64,000 bases of DNA from M3007 sp964550795 (GCA_964550795.1 CAZKBH010000027.1:1-64000); one strand, 5' to 3'; positions 32,385 to 40,833 are shown, counted from the first letter of the stretch. Numbers and translations: made by a program. The notes: generated by a model not told the origin, from the sequence alone.

Positions 32385-33368
32385 CTAAAATTTTCCTTCC
32401 AAAAAGGCTTGCACGTCCTGTGCGGTCTGCGCAGGATTTTCTTCTTGCGGCCAATGCCCCGTGTTGCGATAAATTTTAAGCACAGCCCCCCGGATGCGTT
32501 TGTGAAAATCATAAGCGTGTTCGGGGGAGATGCGGGTGTCTTCCGCACCCCAGAGGATGAGTGTTGGTGCTGTGATGCGTTCGATGAGGTCAATAGGCGG
32601 GCGGTTGTCTCGTACGGAGGCGCGGTCGGTAAATGCCTTTCGGTGACCCGGCAAAAGCGAAAGGTCGAAATGGCGCTTCACGAGCGTATCGGTCACCAAC
32701 GCATTATCTGCCCAAATATCTTCCAGAGAAAGGCGCACAAAGGCGCGGGGGGTTACTTTCCAAAGCGAGCGGTTGAGTACGGGTGTGCTGGCAAGCCAAT
32801 TAATCAAGGAGGTCTCCTTTTCTTCAAAACCCGGGGCGCCGAGCAAAATTAATTTGTCAATCTGCTGGGGCGATTCTGCCGCGAATTGCCACGCGATTTG
32901 TGCCCCAAGCCCTGAACCCGCGATGGAGACTTTTTTCAGGTTCAATTTTTGCAAAAAACTGTCCAAAAAACTGGCGTACATAAAGGCGCTATAGCTGCCC
33001 TGTGGATGCGGTGCGCTCAGGCCAAAGCCCGGCAGATCCAAACTAACTACCTGTTGTTTTTCACTCAGTTGATCCGTCCAGCCAGCCCAGGTATGCAGCG
33101 AACTTTGGGCATCATGCAGGAGCAAAAGGGGGGTGCCACTGCCACTGATTCTGTAATGAATGGCCATGCCATCCACTTCCACAAATTTTGAATCCGGGAA
33201 TGCGTATTGGGTAATACACTGCGCTGCGGGCAGATCCTCGTGCCAGTTGTCCCATACCCACCAGGCCAACACGAACAGCACTGCCCATCGCAAAATGCGG
33301 GATATGCTGAAAATACTGAGCCATTTGCGTATTACGGCGACTCTTCGTGAGGTGGAAAGTGTGGTCAT
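32385..33368 (-). CDS. Alpha/beta hydrolase-fold protein lacking the usual nucleophile Ser
   Basis: A 327-residue protein with an N-terminal transmembrane anchor (about residues 23-42, RWAVLFVLAWWVWDNW) and an alpha/beta hydrolase domain. The oxyanion region LLLLHDAQSSLHTW lies near 77, and VVSLDLPGFGLSAPHPQGS near 108. The elbow reads VSIAGSGLGAQIAWQF near 150, so GSGLGA stands where most relatives have GxSxG: the nucleophile position is Gly. The acid (ILWGAEDTRIS) and the His (YRNTGHWPQEE) are kept near 273 and 306. Either Ser in the 'GS' takes over or the protein is not a classical esterase. Its stop lies 7 bp beyond the next gene's neighbourhood in the same-strand block. Confidence 0.8.
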   Translation of the reverse strand: MTTLSTSRRVAVIRKWLSIFSISRILRWAVLFVLAWWVWDNWHEDLPAAQCITQYAFPDSKFVEVDGMAIHYRISGSGTPLLLLHDAQSSLHTWAGWTDQLSEKQQVVSLDLPGFGLSAPHPQGSYSAFMYASFLDSFLQKLNLKKVSIAGSGLGAQIAWQFAAESPQQIDKLILLGAPGFEEKETSLINWLASTPVLNRSLWKVTPRAFVRLSLEDIWADNALVTDTLVKRHFDLSLLPGHRKAFTDRASVRDNRPPIDLIERITAPTLILWGAEDTRISPEHAYDFHKRIRGAVLKIYRNTGHWPQEENPAQTAQDVQAFLEGKF

Positions 33369-33375
33369 GGGAAGC

Positions 33376-33909
33376 TTATGCGGACTTTTTTCGTTGATTT
33401 TTAATTAAAGCGGCTACCCCGGCTGCGAGGGCAAAACCACCCAAAGCACCCACGCACATCCGCATAACGACCGGCCCCAGGGGCTGTGGCTGCGGGTTTT
33501 GGATGGTTCTTTCCAAATCCTGAATACGCTCCCGGTATTGGTTGGACTGTTCCGGATCGCCCAGACCAGCGGCGAGTTGGGTTTTGAGCATGTCTAATTC
33601 AAGGCCCATTTCAGCCAGCAACAAGCCGGGATCATACAGATGCAAACCGTAATAAAACAGCCAATAACAGAGGTTTATGAGCAAAAAAGTCACAAACGGC
33701 GTGCGTACTACTTCCCGAAAATCACGCCCGACCCCATTGGTCTGGCAATCTTCCAACGAAGCACGTCCCATAAAAAACAGGTAAATAGCCATGCTGCCCC
33801 ATTGGAGCAGTGGGCTGAGGAACAAATTTTGCTTGGCAACGTAAAGCAGTGCGAAATAAAAAATCACCACTGCTCCGCCCAAAAATCCATAACGAACGCC
33901 TGGTGTCAT
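33376..33909 (-). CDS. DUF4199-like membrane protein
   Basis: A 177-residue inner-membrane protein with about four hydrophobic segments. From the ATG at 33909 it begins MTPGVRYGFLGGAVVIFYF. An amphipathic charged stretch (ELDMLKTQLAAGLGDPEQSN, about residues 100-140) lies before the last segment, and the tail is KNQRKKSA. It resembles the DUF4199 proteins common in Bacteroidota, whose function is unknown. The frame extends upstream to 33972, but that part overlaps the terminator hairpin at 33952-33979, so I use the later start. The hydrolase gene starts 7 bp after its stop, probably as an operon. Confidence 0.72.
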   Translation of the reverse strand: MTPGVRYGFLGGAVVIFYFALLYVAKQNLFLSPLLQWGSMAIYLFFMGRASLEDCQTNGVGRDFREVVRTPFVTFLLINLCYWLFYYGLHLYDPGLLLAEMGLELDMLKTQLAAGLGDPEQSNQYRERIQDLERTIQNPQPQPLGPVVMRMCVGALGGFALAAGVAALIKNQRKKSA

Positions 33910-33951
33910 GTGCTGGAATGAGTGTATAGACTTAAAGAAAAAAAGTACAAA

Positions 33952-33979
33952 AAACGCCCTGCCGAGCGGCAAGGCGTTT
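33952..33979 (-). terminator. Rho-independent terminator after the second DUF4199 gene
   Basis: Stem AAACGCCCTGCCG (33952-33964) and CGGCAAGGCGTTT (33967-33979), one wobble. On the minus strand it is followed by a T-run (TTTTTTGTACTTTTTTT), a classic intrinsic terminator. Confidence 0.85.
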
Positions 33980-34039
33980 CTGGAATTGGTGCGAAGGTAC
34001 TTGAAAGCAATGTTTAAGTGCCTATGAAATCAGAAGATC

Positions 34040-34597
34040 TTAGCGCAGGAAAGCATCGGGTTGTTTTTTCATGAATGCAGCCGTTATCAACCCAATAATC
34101 AGCCCCAAAAAGAGGCCGCTAAAGAGGCTGCTTTTAAGGGTGCTGAGCAATTCGCCAGACTTTTCAAAACCTTCCATGGCTTTTTCAAGGGCGTCTTCTG
34201 GCATATTTTGTCCCCATGTTTCCATGAATTGTTCTTTCAGGGTGACAATGTAATTTGGATCAATAAAATTAATGAGCACATAATTCCAAAGACCCGAGAT
34301 GAACATTCCAATAAAAATCGTGAACCAACCTACCAACAGCGCCTTGCCAAAACTGATGTTACCACCATCCAGCTGGTCTCGCTGATGCCGAACAGCGATT
34401 ACCGCGAAGAGGGCTCCGATGACCAAAATGGAGCCGTATAAAAGAACAATGCTTCCCATGGACATTAAGTTAGCATTGAGCAGATACATTAATAGAGAAA
34501 CTGCCACAAGTGCCCCGCCACAGTAGGCGCCATTGATCAGCACGGTGTTCCAGATGGGTGCAACACTTGGTTTGGGTGAATAATCCAGTGAATCCAT
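34040..34597 (-). CDS. DUF4199 domain-containing membrane protein
   Basis: A 185-residue inner-membrane protein with four hydrophobic segments at about residues 18-38, 46-66, 88-108 and 150-175. The spacing fits DUF4199: VLINGAYCGGALVAVSLLMY, then a charged loop RHQRDQLDGGNISFGKALLV, and a periplasmic segment with many Glu/Lys (ETWGQNMPEDALEKAMEGFE). Function unknown in the family. It ends with a strong terminator. The upstream gene is the M1 aminopeptidase, whose stop is 43 bp away. Confidence 0.82.
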   Translation of the reverse strand: MDSLDYSPKPSVAPIWNTVLINGAYCGGALVAVSLLMYLLNANLMSMGSIVLLYGSILVIGALFAVIAVRHQRDQLDGGNISFGKALLVGWFTIFIGMFISGLWNYVLINFIDPNYIVTLKEQFMETWGQNMPEDALEKAMEGFEKSGELLSTLKSSLFSGLFLGLIIGLITAAFMKKQPDAFLR

Positions 34598-34639
34598 AAC
34601 GTTTTGAATTTGATGAAAGATTGAAGTGATATTGGTTTG

Positions 34640-37312
34640 TTAAAACATATCGTAATACAACTTCAGCGTCGGATCTGTTTCTTTCGATTTGATTTCATTG
34701 ATAATCGTTTGCAGGGCGCTCACTTTTTCGCTGTTGCCTTGTGCGCGGAAGTGATTGCGCAGATCGGCAATGGCTTTGGTGGCTCCGAATCGGCGCCATT
34801 CGCTGGTTTTCAGGTTGAGCGAAATGGCCTTAAACTGTTCCACGCCTGCATCCAACAAGGCGGCATCATTCAATCCGACCAGGAATTTTTGGTAATTATC
34901 AAAAAACGGGAAGGCTCCGAAACCGTCTGCTTTGGCCAATTTTTGTTCAAAAAACGGCAAATTAGAACGGTCTGGCTCATCGGCAAATAGTTCAGATAAT
35001 ACGGGCGTAAATGCCTCTGAATCATCATTTTGCAAAGATTTAGAAGCCTCTTTGGCAGCAACAGGATCCAGTTTTTGAAGCGCAGAAAGGGCCGCACCTA
35101 CTACGCTGTAAGCTTGATCGGTCCCCATGTTTTTTTGAAAAACAGGAATGTACTGTTTGTCGCCCGTGCGCCCCAAAATGTTGATGGCGCTGGCTCGAAC
35201 CTCTGGCTCCGGATCCGTCTCGGCCAGAACTTTCACGATGGGCAAAATACTGGGGTCTTCCATCCCGTCGGCCATGAGGGCCTGCTGCCGGATGCCGTGG
35301 TATTTGTCGGTCAAAGCCTCTTTGTAAACCGCCTGCGTGAGCGCCGAAGGATCGGCTTGCAAGGCTTCCATCGCCTCCACGCGGTCGCGGAAAAGGGGGG
35401 CGTTGCGGAACATAAACGCCCACTCCTGAGCATTGTGCAGGTCGTTTTTTTGACAAAGCAGGGATTTTGTAGCGTCAAAATTCAGCAATGCAGGCTCGCT
35501 CGGGGAGTCAAACAAAAAGGTCTGTTGACGCTTCGTAATCCGAATCTGCTCGCGACGGGATTTGCCAGATGCATCATAAATATCCACTGCAACCGGGAGT
35601 TCAAAAACCCGCGCAACCTCCGGACCATCCTGGTTTTGGGTCACGGTTACACTGGCTTTTTTGGTCGTTTCATCCCAGCCATATTCGATGTCGAGCAAGG
35701 GGTGACCAGCGCCCAGGTACCACTGATTAAAAAACCAGTTCAGATCCTGACCCACCACATCTTCAAACGCGAGGCGGAGTTCGTGAACTTCTACATCGGT
35801 GTATTCGTGCTGTTTGAGGTAGCGATTGAGGCCTGCAAAAAACGCTTCGTCGCCCACATATCCGCGGAGCATGTGCAGGACGCAGCCGCCCTTGTTATAC
35901 GAGTGCGCATCAAACATATCCTCCCGGTTCTCGTATCCAAAATGAATCAAAGGGTGGCCTCCATCGCTGGCGGAGTAGAAGTAGCCCTGTTGTTCTACCA
36001 TCAGATGTTCGTCTGCGGCATCGCGGCCATACTTGTTTTCAATCCAGAGGTATTCGGAATAATTGGCAAAACCCTCGTTGAGCGTGAGGTTGGCCCAGTT
36101 CTCGGTGGTGACTAAATCGCCGAACCAGTGGTGGAACATTTCGTGGGCAACCACTTTTTCGTTTGTCATGTGGTCGTCCATCAATTCACGCTTGGTTTTT
36201 TGCATGAATTCACCAAAAATAACCCCCGTGGTATTTTCCATGGCACCGCTAACATAGTCACGCACAACGACTTGCGCGTATTTCTGCCAAGGGTATGGAT
36301 ACTCCAGTTTGTTGGAAAAGAACTCCAACATTTCGACGGTGTACGGGTAAATATCGCGGGCATGCGGCTCGAATTTAGGCTCCACGTAGTAATCCACGTC
36401 AATGCCGCGCCACTTGTCTTTCACCACTGCAAATTCCCCAATGGCCATCATAAACAGGTAAGGCGCGTGGGGCTTGTCCATTTTCCAATAATCGGTGCGG
36501 GTACCGTCGGCGTTCTTTTTGGAGGAGAGCATCAGGCCGTTTGAAAGTGTTTTGTACTTGTCTTCCACGGTGATGTACATCTCCTGCGTGCAGCGTTCGT
36601 TCGGCTTATCCACAGTTGGCATCCAGAACGAGTTGCTTTCGGTTTCGCCCTGCGTCCAGATTTGCATGGGCTTGTCTTTTGTTGCCCCATCGGCATTGAT
36701 AAAATACAGGCCTTTGTCGCTGGTAATGGCTGCGCTGCCGCCGAATGCTTCGCGCTCGTCGGGCTTGGCGGTGTAGGTAATGGCTATTTTGAATTCATCC
36801 TTTCGGGTGAATGTTTTGCCTAGTTGGATGGTGATTTGTTCGTTGTTGTAATCGTATTTCAACGCTTGCCCCTCTCCTTTCTGGGCGGGTTTTTCATCGG
36901 CAAATGTCACCGAATGAATGTCAAAATTTTTGGCATCCAGGGTCACCTGGTCGGTGGCATAAAACCAGGGGCGCATGGTGAGGGTTGCCTTTCCGTTGGC
37001 GCGTTTTTTAGCCCAATCGAAGGAGATTTCTACCTTGGTGTGGATCAAATCCACCTCAAAAGTGTGGGAAGCGTTGTAGGGACGCAGCGAATCGAGGTTA
37101 TCGCCTGCCTGAGGCTCGACGGGGATTTCATCGAGCAGGTTATACTCAACGAGTTCTTCGTCTTCGCCCATGAGGGGCTTGCTCAGCGTGTCCCATTGCG
37201 CTTGATCTTCGGGGTGATTGGGTTTGCTTGCGATTTGGTTGCCGGTTTTGGGCGTACAAGCGAGGTAAAGGGTGAGGAGGGCGATGAGGGTTGTGGAAAG
37301 TAGTGGACGCAT
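34640..37312 (-). CDS. M1-family metalloaminopeptidase, exported
   Basis: An 890-residue lipoprotein-like peptidase. The signal sequence at residues 1-20 includes LLTLYLAC, with a possible lipobox Cys at 19. The M1 fold follows: the N-terminal saddle; the substrate site SGAMENTTGVIFGEF near 357; the zinc site HEMFHHWFGD near 389 with the third ligand in NEGFANYSEYLW near 409 (HExxH-x18-E); and a catalytic Tyr expected in the C-terminal part of that domain. The C-terminal 250 residues contain HEAT-like repeats (ASAINILGRTGDKQYIPVF). It releases N-terminal residues from peptides, probably in the periplasm or at the surface. Confidence 0.95.
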   Translation of the reverse strand: MRPLLSTTLIALLTLYLACTPKTGNQIASKPNHPEDQAQWDTLSKPLMGEDEELVEYNLLDEIPVEPQAGDNLDSLRPYNASHTFEVDLIHTKVEISFDWAKKRANGKATLTMRPWFYATDQVTLDAKNFDIHSVTFADEKPAQKGEGQALKYDYNNEQITIQLGKTFTRKDEFKIAITYTAKPDEREAFGGSAAITSDKGLYFINADGATKDKPMQIWTQGETESNSFWMPTVDKPNERCTQEMYITVEDKYKTLSNGLMLSSKKNADGTRTDYWKMDKPHAPYLFMMAIGEFAVVKDKWRGIDVDYYVEPKFEPHARDIYPYTVEMLEFFSNKLEYPYPWQKYAQVVVRDYVSGAMENTTGVIFGEFMQKTKRELMDDHMTNEKVVAHEMFHHWFGDLVTTENWANLTLNEGFANYSEYLWIENKYGRDAADEHLMVEQQGYFYSASDGGHPLIHFGYENREDMFDAHSYNKGGCVLHMLRGYVGDEAFFAGLNRYLKQHEYTDVEVHELRLAFEDVVGQDLNWFFNQWYLGAGHPLLDIEYGWDETTKKASVTVTQNQDGPEVARVFELPVAVDIYDASGKSRREQIRITKRQQTFLFDSPSEPALLNFDATKSLLCQKNDLHNAQEWAFMFRNAPLFRDRVEAMEALQADPSALTQAVYKEALTDKYHGIRQQALMADGMEDPSILPIVKVLAETDPEPEVRASAINILGRTGDKQYIPVFQKNMGTDQAYSVVGAALSALQKLDPVAAKEASKSLQNDDSEAFTPVLSELFADEPDRSNLPFFEQKLAKADGFGAFPFFDNYQKFLVGLNDAALLDAGVEQFKAISLNLKTSEWRRFGATKAIADLRNHFRAQGNSEKVSALQTIINEIKSKETDPTLKLYYDMF

Positions 37313-37364
37313 TGAAGTTATTGAATGTGTGATAATCGTTTAGGAGGGATTTTCTGGTCAATTA

Positions 37365-37429
37365 GCCGCATAGCGGCGACATTTTGGTAGCCCAAGGGGC
37401 GATTAAGATGATAAGAACCGCATAGCGGT
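37365..37429. repeat. Paired hairpins GCCGC-ATA-GCGGC and ACCGC-ATA-GCGGT
   Basis: Two 13-base hairpins (37365-37377 and 37417-37429), 52 bp apart, share the loop ATA and following GACA. The outer base pair changes from G-C to A-T, keeping the stem intact. They lie between the aminopeptidase start and the YgiT-like gene. Confidence 0.75.
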
Positions 37430-37455
37430 GACACTATTTGTTCTTTGGGTTGCTC

Positions 37456-37689
37456 CTAACCCATCGCCATTACCTCTATCTGCGTGTTCTGCGCTTTTGC
37501 CCTGGCCGCAATCGCCTCTAATTTTACCGAGGTTGGGTCGTCAATCCATTCTTCCCCACATTGTGTACAAACAAAGGCTGGCACATTTCTTACCACCACC
37601 AAGCCAGAACTCAGGTCAACGGTAAACGTGATTTTGCCGGAATCTACTTTCCCTCCACAAATGGGACATTTTGATGGGATATGGCTCAT
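37456..37689 (-). CDS. YgiT-type zinc-finger protein (putative antitoxin)
   Basis: A 77-residue protein with two CxxC knuckles, CPICGG near residue 8 and CTQCGEEW near residue 42. This is the zinc finger of the YgiT/MqsA antitoxin N-terminal half. Between them are beta strands (KITFTVDLSSGLVVVRNVPA). The MqsA helix-turn-helix half is absent. Proteins of this size are annotated as YgiT-type antitoxins, usually with a toxin such as DUF4258. The stop of the DUF4258 gene ends two bases before this start. The ATG at 37689 is used rather than a TTG six bases upstream. Confidence 0.82.
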   Translation of the reverse strand: MSHIPSKCPICGGKVDSGKITFTVDLSSGLVVVRNVPAFVCTQCGEEWIDDPTSVKLEAIAARAKAQNTQIEVMAMG

Positions 37690-37691
37690 GA

Positions 37692-38015
37692 TCAATTCTT
37701 TTTAGTTTTAAAATCCGATTCAAAAATGTTTAAGTCGGGTTCGTAGGCTGTGATAACAAAAATTTGCTGATCGGCTTCATCAAATGAAACAACAACATGG
37801 ATAGGTCGGTTTTCAGGAAAGCCTAAAACTAGGGCGCTGGGAAATGGTCTGTCATCAAAATACTGACGAATCACTTCGCCATTTTCCAGAACAGTTATCA
37901 CTTCATCACGACTAATTCCTCGTGCTATCATCTTTTCTAGCGCATGTTTCCGCCATAGAATGCTGCCAGTTGCGATGGCATGCTTAAACAAAAAAGCATC
38001 GAAGGGAAATTGCAT
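37692..38015 (-). CDS. DUF4258-domain protein (putative toxin)
   Basis: A 107-residue basic/acidic mixed protein. SILWRKHALEKMIARGISRD near residue 18 is the family's N-terminal helix with His and Arg, VITVLENGEVIRQYFDDRPF follows, and PIHVVVSFDEADQQIFVITA (about residues 70-89) forms the beta sheet of a RelE-like, small-RNase-type fold, as is usual for DUF4258. The order here is putative toxin first, then antitoxin, with a 2-bp gap. Toxicity is inferred from family context only. Confidence 0.8.
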   Translation of the reverse strand: MQFPFDAFLFKHAIATGSILWRKHALEKMIARGISRDEVITVLENGEVIRQYFDDRPFPSALVLGFPENRPIHVVVSFDEADQQIFVITAYEPDLNIFESDFKTKKN

Positions 38016-38409
38016 GTCTAGGTTTTAAGTGCTAAATCTGAGTTTAAATTTCTCTTGGCTTTATGGATCATGTGTGATTTCCCAACCGTCCTTCTCCAAT
38101 GCCATCCGCACAATTTGGTGAAATTTATCTCTTGCCATGCGTTCGATATAACCGAAATTTTTTCATTTCCACTCCACAAAGTTACCGCCCCCAGCCAAAT
38201 TCCAGCTCCTTTTCGTCAGAACGCTCCGAATAACGTCGTTTCACCCATTTCATTTGAGTTAACGGATAATTTTCTATGGTTTAGGCTCCGGGGTACTCAC
38301 CGGGTGACTCGAGTCACCCGGTGAGTACCCCGGAGCCTAAACCACGAAAATAATTGCCCGTAAAACGAATTCGTATTTCCTTTGTCCGAACGAAAAACTT
38401 GTACCGGCC
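38016..38409. repeat. Gene-free region with 68-bp perfect palindrome
   Basis: No supported gene. Its centre is a perfect palindrome with no loop, 38277-38344 (34-bp arms), centred on CTCGAG at 38308-38313. Reading in from the left the arm is TGGTTTAGGCTCCGGGGTAC, then TCACCGGGTGACTC. The rest of the region is unremarkable. It sits 65 bp upstream of the TPR membrane protein gene and 262 bp from the DUF4258 start. Confidence 0.9.
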
Positions 38410-40494
38410 ATGTCCAAGAAAAATAAAAACACCCAGGCGTCTGTCAAATCCGCTGTTTCAAAATCCTCCGAAAACCATCCGGTTAGTGTTGCCGCCCCCA
38501 GCGTGGTTTCAGATCGCCTAATGCTTGCGGGCTGCCTGCTGCTGACTTTTTTGGTTTTCGCCAACACGTTTAGCGCGGGCTTCGTCAACTGGGACGACCA
38601 CGGCTACCTGTGGCTCAATCCGATGGTGCAACCCCTCGGCAGCATGGATCTTGGCCAGATTTTTACTGGACACACCCATGGCAACTATTCCCCCCTCGTG
38701 GTGCTCACCTACTGTTTTGAACACACCTTCGACACGGTGGTGAAACCCGGCCAGATGTCGGTGGAAAACTTTCAGCCTTTTCTGTACCATTTCAATAATG
38801 TATTGCTTCACGTGGGCACTACTGCGTTGGCGTTTTTCTTTTTTCGGGCGTTGGGCGTGCGAGGCTGGGGACTGGCGCTCGGGACGGCGCTTTTTGGCAT
38901 CCACCCGATGCGCGTGGAAAGTGTGGCCTGGGTGACGGAACGAAAAGACGTGCTGTACGGCCTGTTTTACATCGCTGCCTTGTTGGCGTACTGGAAATAT
39001 CTGGCCGAACAAAAAAGCAAGTATTATGTGTTCGCGCTGGTGCTGGGACTGCTCTCGCTGTTCTCCAAAATACAGGCGGTTTCGCTGCCGCTTTCCATGT
39101 TGGCCCTGGATTGGCTGGCCGGGCGAGATTTAAAAAATATGAAGGTTTGGATTGAAAAAGTGCCATTTTTTGCACTTTCTCTGGTGTTTGGCCTGGTTGG
39201 CATTCATTTTTTGGGCGAAGCAGAGGGCTTTAAAGACGCGGGTTATTCCGTGGTGGAACGTTTCTTTTTTGCCACCACTTCGCTTTGGAATTACCTGTAT
39301 AAAACCCTCGTGCCCCTGGGTCTTTCGGCCTATTATCCTTACCCAAAATCGGGAGCGATGCCTGGCTTGTACTATGCTTCTCCGTTGGCCTTGGTCGCCA
39401 TTGGCTGGTGGGTTTGGGGGAGTTTGAAACACGGCAAAACCGTCGCTTTTGGCTTTGTTTTTTTTCTGGTCAACATCGTTTTTGTCCTGCAATTCAAGGG
39501 CGCGGGCAAAGCCTTCATGGCCGATCGTTTTACCTATATTCCCTATCTCGGCCTGTTTTTTATTTTGGCCAAAACCTATTCAGACATTGATTCCGGGAAA
39601 ATCAAAACGGGATTAAAAAGCACCCTGCCTTACCTCGCTGCAGGATTTTTGGCCCTCTGTGCAGTGCTCACGGTGATGCAAAACAACACCTGGAAATCAA
39701 GCATCAGTCTCTGGGAAAATGTTACTGCCAAACACCCGAAAGACGCCCTTTCCTGGTCGAACCTGGGCCTTGCGTACGATGATCTGGAAGCTTATGAAAA
39801 ATCAGTGAAAGCTTATGAACAGGCGATAAAAGTGGATCCGCTTTATTTTGATGCGAATTTCAACCTCGCGGTGGCTTTCAACAAGTTGAAACGCTTTGAC
39901 GAAGCTGCGCAGATGTTTGGCCGCTGCATGGAACTCAAACCTGATTTCACTGACTCCTGGTATGCCCGTGGTCAGGTGTATTTACTACAAAGTGAATTTA
40001 GCAAAGCCATCGTTGACCTGGAAAAATTTGCCCAAATGGAGTCCAAGGAGCCGGTGGACAAAATTCAATCAAGTATTGGGATGGCGTATGCCGGAGCGGG
40101 TCAGCACGAACGCGCCATTGCGGCGTTTGATCGGGCCATCCAGGCAAAAGCAGACCCGGATCACCATTTTAGAAAAGGAAACGCCCACGCGGCCATGGGC
40201 AATATGCAAGCGGCGATTGCTTCCTATGACAATGCCCTCCGCATTGCGCCCGACTACTCGGACGCAGTGAACAATAAAGGAAATGCCTATGCCAGCATGG
40301 GCAAATTTTCAGAGGCGCTGCTTTATTTTGACGAGGCAATCAAGATGAACCCAGGGGCTGCGAATTTTAAATTTAACCGGGGAATGGCCCGTCGCTCCGC
40401 TGGCGATCCGGCGGGCGCTTGTGCGGATTGGCAACAGGCGGCAGCGGGCGGTTATACGCAGGCCCAGAGCCTGATCCAGCAGTTTTGCAAATGA
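38410..40494 (+). CDS. TMTC-like membrane protein with C-terminal TPR repeats
   Basis: A 694-residue protein. Residues 1-35 are polar, followed by about 10-11 transmembrane segments (35-430) with a first loop containing FVNWDDHGYLWLNP (the Asp-Asp region of GT-C glycosyltransferases) and LFGIHPMRVESVAWVTERKD near residue 168, the hallmark of TMTC/DUF1736-type proteins. The C-terminal 240 residues are 6-7 tetratricopeptide repeats (WSNLGLAYDDLEAYEKSVKA, AFDRAIQAKADPDHHFRKGN and similar), facing outward. Related eukaryotic TMTCs are O-mannosyltransferases; a glycosyltransferase role here is inference. Stands alone. Confidence 0.82.
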   Translation: MSKKNKNTQASVKSAVSKSSENHPVSVAAPSVVSDRLMLAGCLLLTFLVFANTFSAGFVNWDDHGYLWLNPMVQPLGSMDLGQIFTGHTHGNYSPLVVLTYCFEHTFDTVVKPGQMSVENFQPFLYHFNNVLLHVGTTALAFFFFRALGVRGWGLALGTALFGIHPMRVESVAWVTERKDVLYGLFYIAALLAYWKYLAEQKSKYYVFALVLGLLSLFSKIQAVSLPLSMLALDWLAGRDLKNMKVWIEKVPFFALSLVFGLVGIHFLGEAEGFKDAGYSVVERFFFATTSLWNYLYKTLVPLGLSAYYPYPKSGAMPGLYYASPLALVAIGWWVWGSLKHGKTVAFGFVFFLVNIVFVLQFKGAGKAFMADRFTYIPYLGLFFILAKTYSDIDSGKIKTGLKSTLPYLAAGFLALCAVLTVMQNNTWKSSISLWENVTAKHPKDALSWSNLGLAYDDLEAYEKSVKAYEQAIKVDPLYFDANFNLAVAFNKLKRFDEAAQMFGRCMELKPDFTDSWYARGQVYLLQSEFSKAIVDLEKFAQMESKEPVDKIQSSIGMAYAGAGQHERAIAAFDRAIQAKADPDHHFRKGNAHAAMGNMQAAIASYDNALRIAPDYSDAVNNKGNAYASMGKFSEALLYFDEAIKMNPGAANFKFNRGMARRSAGDPAGACADWQQAAAGGYTQAQSLIQQFCK

Positions 40495-40502
40495 GTATAG
40501 TC

Positions 40503-40542
40503 TGATTGATTCGATTTTTCGATTAAGTTGATTGATTCGATT
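40503..40542. repeat. Two copies of TGATTGATTCGATT
   Basis: TGATTGATTCGATT at 40503-40516 and 40529-40542, period 26 bp. The complementary core AATCGAATCAATC occurs three more times at 51114-51172. The rest of the gap to 40682 holds the promoter-like element at 40598-40637. Confidence 0.85.
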
Positions 40543-40597
40543 GGGTACCAATGCCTTGAGTTAACTATAATCAGAAAATAATGTAACAAATTAACTG

Positions 40598-40637
40598 AAT
40601 TGTGTAACAGCCACAAAATCAATTGCCAGCACCTTTG
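40598..40637 (+). promoter_or_regulatory. Bipartite promoter-like element AATTGTGTAACAG-N18-GCACCTTTG
   Basis: AATTGTGTAACAG (40598-40610), 18 bases, then GCACCTTTG (40629-40637), located 44 bases before the ATG at 40682. The second block is one mismatch from the phylum -7 consensus (CACCTTTG). An identical arrangement with the same 18-base gap lies upstream of mlaE on the minus strand (50272-50311). Confidence 0.7.
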
Positions 40638-40681
40638 TGAGACCCAGCTATAATGAACTCCAAATCCGGAGGCAGCTTTTC

Positions 40682-40822
40682 ATGGGTGCTAAACGCAATA
40701 AAATGAACAATTTTCTCAGAGGAATCATTTCAGGAGCGGGTGCTATGAAATTTGGAGGCGGTTGCTTTGGTACCATTGTCGTATTCATCATCATTTGGGT
40801 GATATTGGGACAGTGTAACTAG
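40682..40822 (+). CDS. Small membrane protein, 46 residues
   Basis: A 46-residue protein with a Gly-rich N-terminus (NNFLRGIISGAGAMKFGGG) and one hydrophobic helix GTIVVFIIIWVILGQ. A strong Shine-Dalgarno GGAGG at 40668-40672 lies 9 bases before the ATG at 40682, which is unusual and supports translation. An internal ATG at 40703 would give 39 residues. Short proteins of this shape occur in other Bacteroidota to my recollection. It ends 11 bp before the YihY gene and appears to be first in its operon. Confidence 0.72.
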   Translation: MGAKRNKMNNFLRGIISGAGAMKFGGGCFGTIVVFIIIWVILGQCN

Positions 40823-40833
40823 GATCAGGATAC

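Noticed and set aside
38055..38324. Plus-strand frame of 89 residues
   Set aside because: It runs into the 68-bp palindrome and has no recognisable features or start signal.
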